From: Bradyrhizobium sp. B124
Lineage (GTDB): Bacteria > Pseudomonadota > Alphaproteobacteria > Rhizobiales > Xanthobacteraceae
Direction of reading: 5' to 3'
Length of the DNA: 64,000 nucleotides
Assembly (NCBI RefSeq): GCF_038967635.1
Contig: NZ_CP152413.1
Location: forward strand, 2,976,001 to 3,040,000
The position numbers were made by a program, and so were the translations under genes. Shown here one piece after another: positions 48,713 to 56,167 of the stretch (the stretch's first letter is position 1; each line of letters begins with the position of its first letter). The notes beneath the pieces were generated by a model that was not told the origin of the DNA, did no database searches, and saw only the letters and a program-made list of their open reading frames with translations.

Positions 48713-48941
48713 GAGGCCATGTTCACCAGCACGTGGGGCTCTGATTATGTCGCGGTTTGGCGGAACGTGCGAGACAAAGTTGCGGTCACCGTCCGGTTCC
48801 GATAGCGGACTTCACCAAGGATGTTGCCTCATCGTTGGCGGCACCAACGCGATTGGTTCGCTTCGCGGCGTAGGCACGTTTCTTAAAAGGCGACATAATG
48901 GGTTGGCGGGGGTAGGATGTGTGCCTCGCGGAGGATCGCAG

Positions 48942-49121
48942 ATGGACCTTCAGAAGATCATGGCGAAGGCAAGAGACATCGCCAGGAGCACCGGCACGAT
49001 CACAACCGAGCAACTCAACGGGATGTGCCCCAACAACATGGAGCCCGAGGACATCGCGGCTCTCTTTGCGGCTCTGCGGACCGAGGGGATTCGTCTCAAG
49101 GACGACAAAGCAGAAAAGTAG
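48942..49121 (+). CDS. Stand-alone sigma-70 region 1.1 protein
   Basis: This 59-residue protein is not part of a sigma factor. Its sequence, from KIMAKARDIARSTGTITTEQ to PEDIAALFAALRTEGIRL, lines up with region 1.1 of primary sigma factors (E. coli RpoD: a helical domain ending with EDIIQMINDMGIQV). Region 1.1 is an acidic, DNA-mimicking domain that occupies the RNA polymerase channel and blocks sigma binding to DNA on its own. A strong GGAGG ribosome-binding site precedes the ATG. A free copy may compete for polymerase or tune a sigma factor. Confidence 0.8.
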   Translation: MDLQKIMAKARDIARSTGTITTEQLNGMCPNNMEPEDIAALFAALRTEGIRLKDDKAEK

Positions 49122-49274
49122 GAGTTCCGTGCCCGCACACTACGGCAAAGCGGGCGATCGTCGTGACCGAAGTGCTAGCCGAATTTGGGTCCTTGGCGGC
49201 ACCGGAGCTATGATCTGCTGAAGCTGGACGTGTCCTTCTGCCCGCGATTCAAGAAATCAAGAGGAGGAATGGTA

Positions 49275-49802
49275 GTGTCGGTCGCCTGCAAGTTCGAGCG
49301 CAGCATTCTTAGCCACGAAGAATATGAGGCAATCCGCCTGACGCATCATCCCGCCATCTATGGCGTCGAGGTATCCGAGCTTGAAGCCATGCGCCCCCGC
49401 CTGCGCAAGATGCGCGACAAGGAGCGAACGGTCGGCCGGCAAAAGCAGCGAGAGAGCCGCGGAAAAGCTGAGGCTCGCGGGACAAGCTTTCCGGGAACCG
49501 CCAAGCATGCTTCAGAGCGGAAGCAAGTGTTCGCAGCGGCATTGAAGCGGGTGAACACGGAGCTCAGGCGTCAGCACAATTTGGCGACCCGGACCGCGCA
49601 TGTCGAAGCAGCTCGAAAGGCCCTCGCGCTGCACCGAGCCGCGAACTTCACGACCCGTCCCCCGGCCGGAGCGACCGCAGGCGAAGGCATGGCGTCGAAG
49701 CCGAGCGAACTCCGAAGAAAGATCATTGCAGGCGCGAAAATCGGACGCGTGTCGCAGGCGACGAAAGTCGCTCAGGCGGTGCGCGATACGCGTGGCGCAT
49801 GA
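49275..49802 (+). CDS. Basic hypothetical protein following the region 1.1 gene
   Basis: The product is about 175 residues, strongly basic, with a charged middle (RKMRDKERTVGRQKQRESRG) and long helical, Ala/Arg-rich C-terminal half. I do not recognise it. It has no signal peptide or transmembrane segment. The start is uncertain: GTG at 49275 is seven bases after GAGGAGG, while ATG at 49269 is only one base from it, so GTG is chosen. The frame is open back to 49185. Its composition would suit nucleic-acid binding, but no motif shows it. Confidence 0.6.
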   Translation: MSVACKFERSILSHEEYEAIRLTHHPAIYGVEVSELEAMRPRLRKMRDKERTVGRQKQRESRGKAEARGTSFPGTAKHASERKQVFAAALKRVNTELRRQHNLATRTAHVEAARKALALHRAANFTTRPPAGATAGEGMASKPSELRRKIIAGAKIGRVSQATKVAQAVRDTRGA

Positions 49803-49828
49803 CCGCGGGCGAACAAGCGCACCCGGTC

Positions 49829-49866
49829 GATTCCGGGACGATGCTTCGCATCGCCCCGGAATGACG
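49829..49866. repeat. Short half-copy of the GTCATTCCGGGG repeat
   Basis: CGATTCCGGGACGATGCTTC is followed by the complementary GCATCGCCCCGGAATGAC, giving one hairpin. It is related to the longer repeats at 34640-34715 and 50697-50777. Confidence 0.65.
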
Positions 49867-49871
49867 GCGCG

Positions 49872-50603
49872 TCAGGAAACGATCTCCTGCAGCAGCGCCA
49901 TCAACGCCTCCGGCGCGGTGACGTTCGGCGAGTGGCTGGCGTCGATCTCGAAATAGCGCCAGCCGGGTTCATTCTTGATGCGCCTGGCGAATTGGCCGAA
50001 CGTATCGGCTTGGGTGGTGCGGGTGGCGTAGATGTAGCTGCGCGGCAAATTCGTTTCGCCGTGTTGCAGCTTCAGCTTCTGCTCGAAGCATTTGATCGGC
50101 ATCTCGACGCGGCGCGCGGTGAGCCATTCGACGTCTGCGGGAGACGTATCCGGCGGCGTCGGCATCGGCGGGATGCGCCAGCCGTCGCCGTCGCTCGCGA
50201 GCTCGCGCATGGTCTCGATGGCCGGCTCGTTGAGGTCGAAAAGGGACTGGCCGTCGCGCGGCACGAAGGCATCGATATAGATCATCTGCGCGATGCGCTC
50301 ACGCACCCGGTCGGCGACGCCGGTCGCAACCATGCCGCCATAGGAGTGACCGACCAGCACGATGTCGCGCAGATCCTCGTACGAAATGACGCTGAGCATG
50401 TCCTGGATATGCGCCTCCAGGTCGAGCCCTTGATGCGCAAGGTGCGCGCGCTCGCCGAGCCCGGTGTAGCTCGGTGTGACGAGCCGGTGCCCGGCGGCCT
50501 GCATCAGGGGATGCATTTTCTTCCACGCCCATCCGGCCGACCAGGCGCCGTGACAGACCAGAAAGGTTTTGGACGAATGCGCAGTGGACGAACTCGCAGT
50601 CAT
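49872..50603 (-). CDS. Alpha/beta hydrolase, EstC/HNL-like esterase
   Basis: The 243-residue protein has the alpha/beta-hydrolase fold of the hydroxynitrile-lyase/EstC group: FLVCHGAWSAGWAWKK near the start, the nucleophile elbow VGHSYGGMV with Ser87, and the histidine in FEIDASHSPN near residue 226. Such enzymes hydrolyse short-chain esters; the natural substrate is unknown. The inner ATG at 50603 has GGAAG upstream and gives the correct N-terminus. The longer frame reads through the 50697 repeat and is rejected. Confidence 0.85.
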   Translation of the reverse strand: MTASSSTAHSSKTFLVCHGAWSAGWAWKKMHPLMQAAGHRLVTPSYTGLGERAHLAHQGLDLEAHIQDMLSVISYEDLRDIVLVGHSYGGMVATGVADRVRERIAQMIYIDAFVPRDGQSLFDLNEPAIETMRELASDGDGWRIPPMPTPPDTSPADVEWLTARRVEMPIKCFEQKLKLQHGETNLPRSYIYATRTTQADTFGQFARRIKNEPGWRYFEIDASHSPNVTAPEALMALLQEIVS

Positions 50604-50696
50604 GGGGATGCTTCCATTCCGATTATCGTTGATGAGCCGCGATTTTGAAGTGTACCCGCCGCCCGCGTCGTGTAAACGTCGCCGCAAAATACGACC

Positions 50697-50777
50697 GTCA
50701 TTCCGGGGCGATGCGTCAGCATCGAACCCGGAATCTCGAGATTCCGGGTTCGATGCTTCGCATCGCCCCGGAATGAC
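50697..50777. repeat. Full copy of the GTCATTCCGGGG palindromic repeat
   Basis: The 81-bp unit has arms GTCATTCCGGGGCGATGC and GCATCGCCCCGGAATGAC with an inner AACCCGGAATCTCGAGATTC inverted pair. It matches 34640-34715 and lies directly before the TauE/SafE gene, only 17 bases from its proposed start. Confidence 0.85.
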
Positions 50778-50794
50778 GACGAAGGAGAAAGCAA

Positions 50795-51538
50795 CTGAAC
50801 CCGGCAAGCTACGCGGTCCTGTTCTTCGGCGCGCTTGCCGGCGGTTTCGTCTCCGGTCTTGCCGGCTTCGGCACCGCGCTGATGGCGCTCGGCATCTGGC
50901 TCTATGTGCTGCCGCCGACGCTTGCAGTGCCGCTGGTGCTGGTCTGCTCGGTCATCGCGCAGGTGTCGACGCTGCCGTCGATCTGGAAGACCATCGACTT
51001 CCGCCTGGTCTGGCCGTTCGTCATCGCGGGCCTCGCCGGCGTGCCGATCGGCATTTTGCTGATCGCCCGCGCCGACCCCGAGGTCTTCAAGCTGACGATC
51101 GGCGTCTTCCTGCTGGTGTTCCCGACCCTGCTGTTCCTGCAGCGCAAGCCGATGTCGATCGCCTTCGGCGGCAAATGGGCCGACGGCGCGATCGGATTTG
51201 CCGGCGGCATCCTCGGCGGCCTCGCCGGACTGTCCGGCCCGCTCCCGATCCTGTGGGCGAGCGTGCGCGGCTGGGGCAAGCAGCAGCGCCGCGGCGTGTT
51301 TCAGATCTTCAACTTCACGATCCTGGCGGCCGCGCTCCTGGTCCAGATCGCGAGCGGCCTGGTGAAGCCCGAACTGATCTGGTTGACGGCCTGTGCGTTT
51401 CCAGGAACGCTGCTCGGCGCCTGGCTCGGCTCGCGCCTCTACCACGCGCTCAGCGACCGCAATTTTTCCGACGTCGTGCTGGTGCTGCTGTTCCTGTCCG
51501 GCGTGGCGCTGGTGTGGAACGGGCTGGCGCCGCGGTAG
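50795..51538 (+). CDS. TauE/SafE-family sulfite/sulfonate exporter-like permease
   Basis: The 247-residue membrane protein has seven to eight hydrophobic segments and the two-repeat TauE architecture, with the glycine-rich marks GGFVSGLAGFGTALMALG near the start and GGILGGLAGLSGPLPILW in the middle. The first ATG (50882) would remove the first transmembrane helix, so the start must be upstream. The only suitable codon after the in-frame stop at 50774 is CTG at 50795, with AGGAGA at 50783-50788 in good spacing. The repeat unit that ends at 50777 may have displaced the original start. The transported compound is unknown. Confidence 0.78.
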   Translation: MNPASYAVLFFGALAGGFVSGLAGFGTALMALGIWLYVLPPTLAVPLVLVCSVIAQVSTLPSIWKTIDFRLVWPFVIAGLAGVPIGILLIARADPEVFKLTIGVFLLVFPTLLFLQRKPMSIAFGGKWADGAIGFAGGILGGLAGLSGPLPILWASVRGWGKQQRRGVFQIFNFTILAAALLVQIASGLVKPELIWLTACAFPGTLLGAWLGSRLYHALSDRNFSDVVLVLLFLSGVALVWNGLAPR

Positions 51539-51842
51539 CGCGCGGATCGCGCAGCAGAAAATGGCCCGTGCTCGCAAGGACTGAAGATGATCGAACCGCG
51601 CGGCGGCGACCTTCTTGAAAGGTGCGGCTGCGCGGGCGGCCGCAAGGTTGTTTCTGAATTGGCAAGTAGAGAAACTTTGTGACTGAGAAACAATTTTCGA
51701 AGCGCCTTGGATCCGACATTGACCTGCATCGCGTTCATTGAGAGGCTTGAGTGGATGGTGGGCCACAGAAGGCCCGTCATTTCGACGTGAACTGTTCGAT
51801 TCCTTTTGCCAATCATTTTTTGCTGGAGGAAGTCAAAACACG
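51539..51842 (+). other. Gap between TauE-like and DUF1330 genes, no gene seen
   Basis: About 300 bases lack a credible gene. A 31-codon frame at 51587-51682 has no ribosome-binding site or recognisable sequence. A GGAGG ribosome-binding site at 51825-51829 belongs to the following gene. Confidence 0.4.
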
Positions 51843-52211
51843 TTGGTAATGGCGTTATTCGCCGGTGTCGCAATTGGCGGTATCGCAGTTGAGGGGCTGC
51901 ACGCCCAAGCCAAGCTGAAGGCTTACAGTGTCGCCGAGATCGAACCGGTTGCTGGAGCGAAAGTCTCGCCCACCTACCTCGAAGCTGCTCGAAAGGCGAT
52001 TGCCAGTCATCATGGTCGTGCCTTGCGCACGGTGAACGGACGGGTCCAGGGAATCGAAGGCACGCCTCCCAAGAACGTCGCCATTGTTGAGTGGGACAGC
52101 GTGGACGACGCCGTGGCATTCTACAAGTCGAAGGACTGGTCCGATCTTGCCGCCGAGCGCGAGAAGTCTCAAAAGACGTTCCGACGGTATGTCGTCGAAG
52201 TCGAGCAATAG
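51843..52211 (+). CDS. DUF1330-like small protein, start uncertain
   Basis: The product of about 122 residues starts near a hydrophobic stretch (VMALFAGVAIGGIAVEGLHAQA) that looks like a signal peptide. Its LKAYSVAEIEPV and HHGRALRTVNGRVQGIEG regions fit the DUF1330 family. TTG at 51843 and ATG at 51849 are both possible, 13 and 19 bases from GGAGG. The usual MKTR-type start of this family appears just upstream in another frame (GTCAAAACACG), suggesting a one-base deletion or sequencing slip. The function of the family is not known. Confidence 0.6.
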   Translation: MVMALFAGVAIGGIAVEGLHAQAKLKAYSVAEIEPVAGAKVSPTYLEAARKAIASHHGRALRTVNGRVQGIEGTPPKNVAIVEWDSVDDAVAFYKSKDWSDLAAEREKSQKTFRRYVVEVEQ

Positions 52212-52251
52212 CCAGCCACTTCGCTGGGCGTTGCTTGATAGACACGCGCAT

Positions 52252-52275
52252 GGGGCCGCCTCAGTCGGCGGCCCC
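52252..52275 (+). terminator. Terminator after the DUF1330-like gene
   Basis: GGGGCCGCC and GGCGGCCCC pair perfectly across a six-base loop. GTCATTTC follows, with no long T-run. The stem starts about 40 bases after the stop. Confidence 0.6.
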
Positions 52276-52363
52276 GTCATTTCATGCAGGTCGTGACCCG
52301 CACGACACAACCTCCGCGGCGCGTGGCTAGCGGAACATCGCCCGCCAGCCACGCGCCACTGCC

Positions 52364-54163
52364 CTACTCCGCCGCCGCCTGGCCGAACTCGGTCGCCTGC
52401 CGCTCGAACAGGCCGCGGTAGATGCCGCCCTGCCGTGCCGCAAGCACCTCATGCGTGCCCTGCTCGACGATCTCGCCGCGATCGAACACCAGGATGCGAT
52501 CCATGCTGCGCACGGTCGACAGCCGGTGCGCGATCACGATCGAGGTGCGGCCCTTCATCAGCCGCTCCATCGCCTGCTGGATCAGCGCCTCGGACTCCGA
52601 ATCGAGGCTCGAGGTCGCCTCGTCCAGGATCAGAATGGGCGCATCCGCCAGGAAGGCGCGCGCCAGCGCCACGCGCTGCCGCTCGCCGCCCGACAGCTTG
52701 ACGCCACGCTCGCCCACCAGCGTGCCGTAATCCTTCGGCAGCCGCATGATGAACTCGTGCGCATTGGCAAGCCGCGCCGCCTGCTCGATCGCCTCCATGC
52801 TGGCGCCCGGCCGGCCATAGGCGATGTTCTCCGCCAGCGTGCGGTGAAACAGGATCGGCTCCTGCTGCACGATCGCGATCTGGCTGCGCAGCGATTGCTG
52901 CGTCGCCTTGGCGATATCCTGACCGTCGATCAGGATTTTGCCGCCGGAGACGTCGTAGAGCCGCTGCACCAGCTTGACGAAGGTCGTCTTGCCAGAGCCG
53001 GAGCGCCCGACCAGGCCAACGCGCTCGCCGGCATCGATGTCGACCGACAGCCCGTCATAGAGCGGCAAGCGATGGCCGCCATAGTGGAACGTGACGTCGT
53101 CGAACACGATGCGGCCGCCCTGGATGTCGATCGTCCTGGCATCATCCGCGTCGGCGATGCCGAGCGGCTCGCCATGGATCTGCACCAGCTCCTCCATGTC
53201 GTTCACCGAACGCTGCAGGTTGTTGATGTGCATGCCGACATCCCGCAGATAGGCGTGGATGATGTAGTAGCTGGTCAGCACATAGGTGACGTCGCCCGGC
53301 GTGGCGTGGCCGGCCGCCCACAGCAGGATCGCGCCGCCGATCACCGAGGCGCGGAAGCACAACAGCACCAGCAGCTGCGCCGTCGAGGTGTGGTTGTAGC
53401 GCAACCAGGTCCGCCGCACCCGCCGGCGCCAGCGGCTGATGACGCCGTCCAGCCGCATGTCCTCGCGCGTCTCGGCGCCGAACGACTTCACCACCGCGTT
53501 GCAGGTCAAGGCGTCGGCCAGCGTGCCGCCGACCTTGGTGTCCCACGCATTGGAGACGCGCGCGGCCGGCGCGACGTAGCGCACCTGGAACACCATGGTC
53601 ATCGCGACATAGATCACCGAACCCACGGCAATCACCGCGCCGAGCGATGGCCAGTGCAGCCCGAGCAGGATCATCGAGCCGAGCAGCACGACCAGCGACG
53701 GCAACAGCGCCATCAGGATGGTGTCGTTCAGCAGGTCGAGCGCCCACATGCCGCGCGTGATCTTGCGCACGGTGGAGCCCGCGAACGAATTGGCGTGCCA
53801 GTCGGTCGAGAAGCGCTGCACGCGCATGAAGGCCTGCTGCCCGACATCGGACATCGTCTTCAGCGTGAACGGCACGATGGTCTGGATACCGACCAGCCGC
53901 AGCATCAGCGACAGCGCGCCGAGGCCGACGATGGCACCGAATGCCAGCATCGCCCCATGGCGCGCGGCGGCATCGGTGGCACCCGCGGTCAGCGCATCAA
54001 CCAGATGGCCAGAAAAAACCGGCATGAACAGGTCGGCCGCGGTCGCACCGAGGAAGCCCGCCGTCACGGCGAAGGCGCGCAGCGGCTGCTCCAGCCAGTG
54101 GTGGAACACGAATGGCAGGACGATCCGGATCGCGGCCGGTCGCTTGGTCGTCAGAGAGGTCAT
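52364..54163 (-). CDS. ABC exporter, fused permease and ATPase (MdlB/MsbA type)
   Basis: The 599-residue protein has a six-helix ABC membrane domain (about residues 20-315) and a nucleotide-binding domain with Walker A GRSGSGKTTF, Q-loop region, signature LSGGERQR and Walker B ILILDEATSS. It forms a homodimer or heterodimer in the inner membrane and exports lipids, drugs or peptides; the substrate is not readable. Upstream ATGs at 54217 and 54205 are in frame; the ATG at 54163 begins just before the TTKRP cytosolic start, but no ribosome-binding site decides it. Confidence 0.85.
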   Translation of the reverse strand: MTSLTTKRPAAIRIVLPFVFHHWLEQPLRAFAVTAGFLGATAADLFMPVFSGHLVDALTAGATDAAARHGAMLAFGAIVGLGALSLMLRLVGIQTIVPFTLKTMSDVGQQAFMRVQRFSTDWHANSFAGSTVRKITRGMWALDLLNDTILMALLPSLVVLLGSMILLGLHWPSLGAVIAVGSVIYVAMTMVFQVRYVAPAARVSNAWDTKVGGTLADALTCNAVVKSFGAETREDMRLDGVISRWRRRVRRTWLRYNHTSTAQLLVLLCFRASVIGGAILLWAAGHATPGDVTYVLTSYYIIHAYLRDVGMHINNLQRSVNDMEELVQIHGEPLGIADADDARTIDIQGGRIVFDDVTFHYGGHRLPLYDGLSVDIDAGERVGLVGRSGSGKTTFVKLVQRLYDVSGGKILIDGQDIAKATQQSLRSQIAIVQQEPILFHRTLAENIAYGRPGASMEAIEQAARLANAHEFIMRLPKDYGTLVGERGVKLSGGERQRVALARAFLADAPILILDEATSSLDSESEALIQQAMERLMKGRTSIVIAHRLSTVRSMDRILVFDRGEIVEQGTHEVLAARQGGIYRGLFERQATEFGQAAAE

Positions 54164-54312
54164 GGCACATTCCGGCCACGCTTCTGCAGCGCAAGCCGGC
54201 TCCATCTGAGGCGACATGCGGACGGAATCCGGCCGCTGATGTCGCTGGAAATTGTAGATAACGTGTTGGGAAGTTTGGGTGATCGGGGATCAGGCCCGAT
54301 CAGCGTCGGGAG

Positions 54313-54378
54313 CTAACGCGAAGCCGCGTCAAGCACCATCGAACGTGGGCGCGCGATCTGCGAAATAAACGACTTCAT
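54313..54378 (-). CDS. Possible 21-residue peptide gene between ABC and EmrB genes
   Basis: The frame encodes MKSFISQIARPRSMVLDAASR. A strong GGGAG ribosome-binding site lies six bases before the ATG at 54378, better placed than the earlier ATG at 54384. The peptide is too short for composition tests. It lies in the gap between the EmrB stop (54529) and the ABC exporter start (54163) in the same direction. It could be a leader peptide for the exporter. Confidence 0.3.
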   Translation of the reverse strand: MKSFISQIARPRSMVLDAASR

Positions 54379-54528
54379 GCGCATCTCCCGGGTTCGAGTA
54401 AGGAATGGGCTGCTTATAAATGCATCACGCGCGATTGGCAAGATGACAAGCGCGTGAGTGCGGCAATGTGTCGATGATGCAACGCTCTGCACGCGACCGG
54501 GCGCACATCGCGCGCGAAGCCGATGCGT

Positions 54529-56118
54529 TCAATGCGCGTCGCCGCCGCCCGCGGTCATCGACGGCGGCTTGTTGACGAACAGCACCAGCAGGCTGAGGCC
54601 GACATAGAACAGCGACAGCATGAAGAAGGCGTCGCCATAGCTCATCACCTGGGCCTGGCGGTGCACGAGCTGCGAGAGCTGCTTCATCGCCATGGTGGCG
54701 GAATCGCCCATGCCCTGCAGGCGCTGGGTGAAATTGTTGAGGGTCTCGACCGCGGTCGCGTTGCCCCAGGTCACCCGGTCCTGCAGCCGCGAGATGTGCA
54801 GATCCGTGCGGTCGTTGAGCGCTTCGTTGATCAGAGCGAGCCCGACCGCGCCGCCGAGATTGCGCATCAGGTTGAACAGGCCGGAGGCGTTCTTGACGCG
54901 GTCTTGCGGCAGCGTGGCGAGCGCGATGTTGTTGGTCGGCACCATCGCGCACATCATGCCGATGCCGCGCAGGATCTGCGGCACCAAGAGCTCGTAGAAA
55001 TCGTACTCGCGCGTAATCCAGGTCATCTGCCAGGAGCCGAGCGCGAAGGTGACGAGGCCGAAGGCGATGATGTAGCGCAGATCGACCTTCTGCATCAGCC
55101 GGCCGACCACCGGCGCCATGAAGAACATCGTCATGCCGGAGATGAACATGGTCTCGCCGATCATCAGCGCGCTGTAGCCGCGGATCTCAGCGAGATAGCG
55201 CGGATAGACGTAGGTCAGGCCGTACAGCCCGATGCCGATGCAGAACTGCAGCACGCAGCCGACCGCGAAATTGCGGTTGGAGAAGGCATAGAGATCGACG
55301 ATCGGCTCCTCCGCGGTCAGCACCCGCCAGAAGAAGGCGACCGCCGAAACGAAGCCGATCGCGGCGCAGATCGCGACCGAAGTGTCCTGCAGCCATTCAT
55401 ATTGCGGGCCTTCCTCGAGCACATATTCGAGCGAGCCGAGGAAGCCGCCCATGAAGATCAGGCCCCACCAGTCGAAGCGCTCGAGCAGCGCGAAGTTCGG
55501 CTGGTCGAAATCGACCAGCGCCAGCACGCCGATGGTGATGATGACACCGGGCACGATGTTGATGAAGAACAGCCAGTGCCACGACATCAGATCGGTGATG
55601 TAGCCGCCGACGGTCGGCCCGACGGTCGGCGCCAGCGTCGCGACCAGCCCGATGATCGGCGCCACGATGTAGAACTTGGAGCGCGGGAAGATGGTGTAGG
55701 CCGAGGCGAACACCGTCGGGATCATGCCGGCGCCGAGGAAGCCCTGCAGCGCGCGCCACAGGATCATCTGCTCGATCGAGGAGGCAAAGCCGCACAGCAG
55801 GCTCGAAACCGTGAAGCCGAACGCCGAGATCGCAAACAACAGCCGGGTGCCGAGCGCGCGCGACAGGAATCCCGACAAGGGGATCGCGATCACCTCGGCG
55901 ATCAGATAGGCGGTCTGCACCCACGAGACTTCGGTCGAAGACGCCGACAGGCCGGCCTGGATCTCGGTGAGCGAGGCCGAGACGATCTGGATGTCCAGGA
56001 TCGACATGAACATGCCGAACACCATGATGATGAAGGCGACCACCCGCTTGGGCTGGAGCCGCTCGGTCTCCGAGGCGCCGGTCATCATCGAGGGAGAGGC
56101 AGTGGTCGCGTCGGCCAT
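54529..56118 (-). CDS. DHA2 family MFS efflux transporter, EmrB-like
   Basis: The 529-residue membrane protein has about 14 transmembrane helices, the DHA2 hallmark, and the motif GFLSRALGTRLLFA near residues 77-90. LDIQIVSASLTEIQAGLSAS is typical of the EmrB first helix region. It exports hydrophobic compounds together with the membrane-fusion protein encoded 49 bases upstream in the same direction. The pair is divergent from a TetR regulator with a perfect operator between. The cognate outer-membrane TolC is not in the window. Confidence 0.9.
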   Translation of the reverse strand: MADATTASPSMMTGASETERLQPKRVVAFIIMVFGMFMSILDIQIVSASLTEIQAGLSASSTEVSWVQTAYLIAEVIAIPLSGFLSRALGTRLLFAISAFGFTVSSLLCGFASSIEQMILWRALQGFLGAGMIPTVFASAYTIFPRSKFYIVAPIIGLVATLAPTVGPTVGGYITDLMSWHWLFFINIVPGVIITIGVLALVDFDQPNFALLERFDWWGLIFMGGFLGSLEYVLEEGPQYEWLQDTSVAICAAIGFVSAVAFFWRVLTAEEPIVDLYAFSNRNFAVGCVLQFCIGIGLYGLTYVYPRYLAEIRGYSALMIGETMFISGMTMFFMAPVVGRLMQKVDLRYIIAFGLVTFALGSWQMTWITREYDFYELLVPQILRGIGMMCAMVPTNNIALATLPQDRVKNASGLFNLMRNLGGAVGLALINEALNDRTDLHISRLQDRVTWGNATAVETLNNFTQRLQGMGDSATMAMKQLSQLVHRQAQVMSYGDAFFMLSLFYVGLSLLVLFVNKPPSMTAGGGDAH

Positions 56119-56167
56119 GGGCTCATCAGGCTCCGCGCTTCGAACCCGCGGTCCGAAGCTTCAAGCA

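Noticed and set aside
51587..51682. 31-codon frame between TauE-like and DUF1330 genes
   Set aside because: No ribosome-binding site, no conserved sequence, length near chance.
52451..54316. 621-codon plus-strand frame opposite the ABC exporter
   Set aside because: Antisense to a gene with all ABC motifs; His/Gln/Arg-rich shadow frame.
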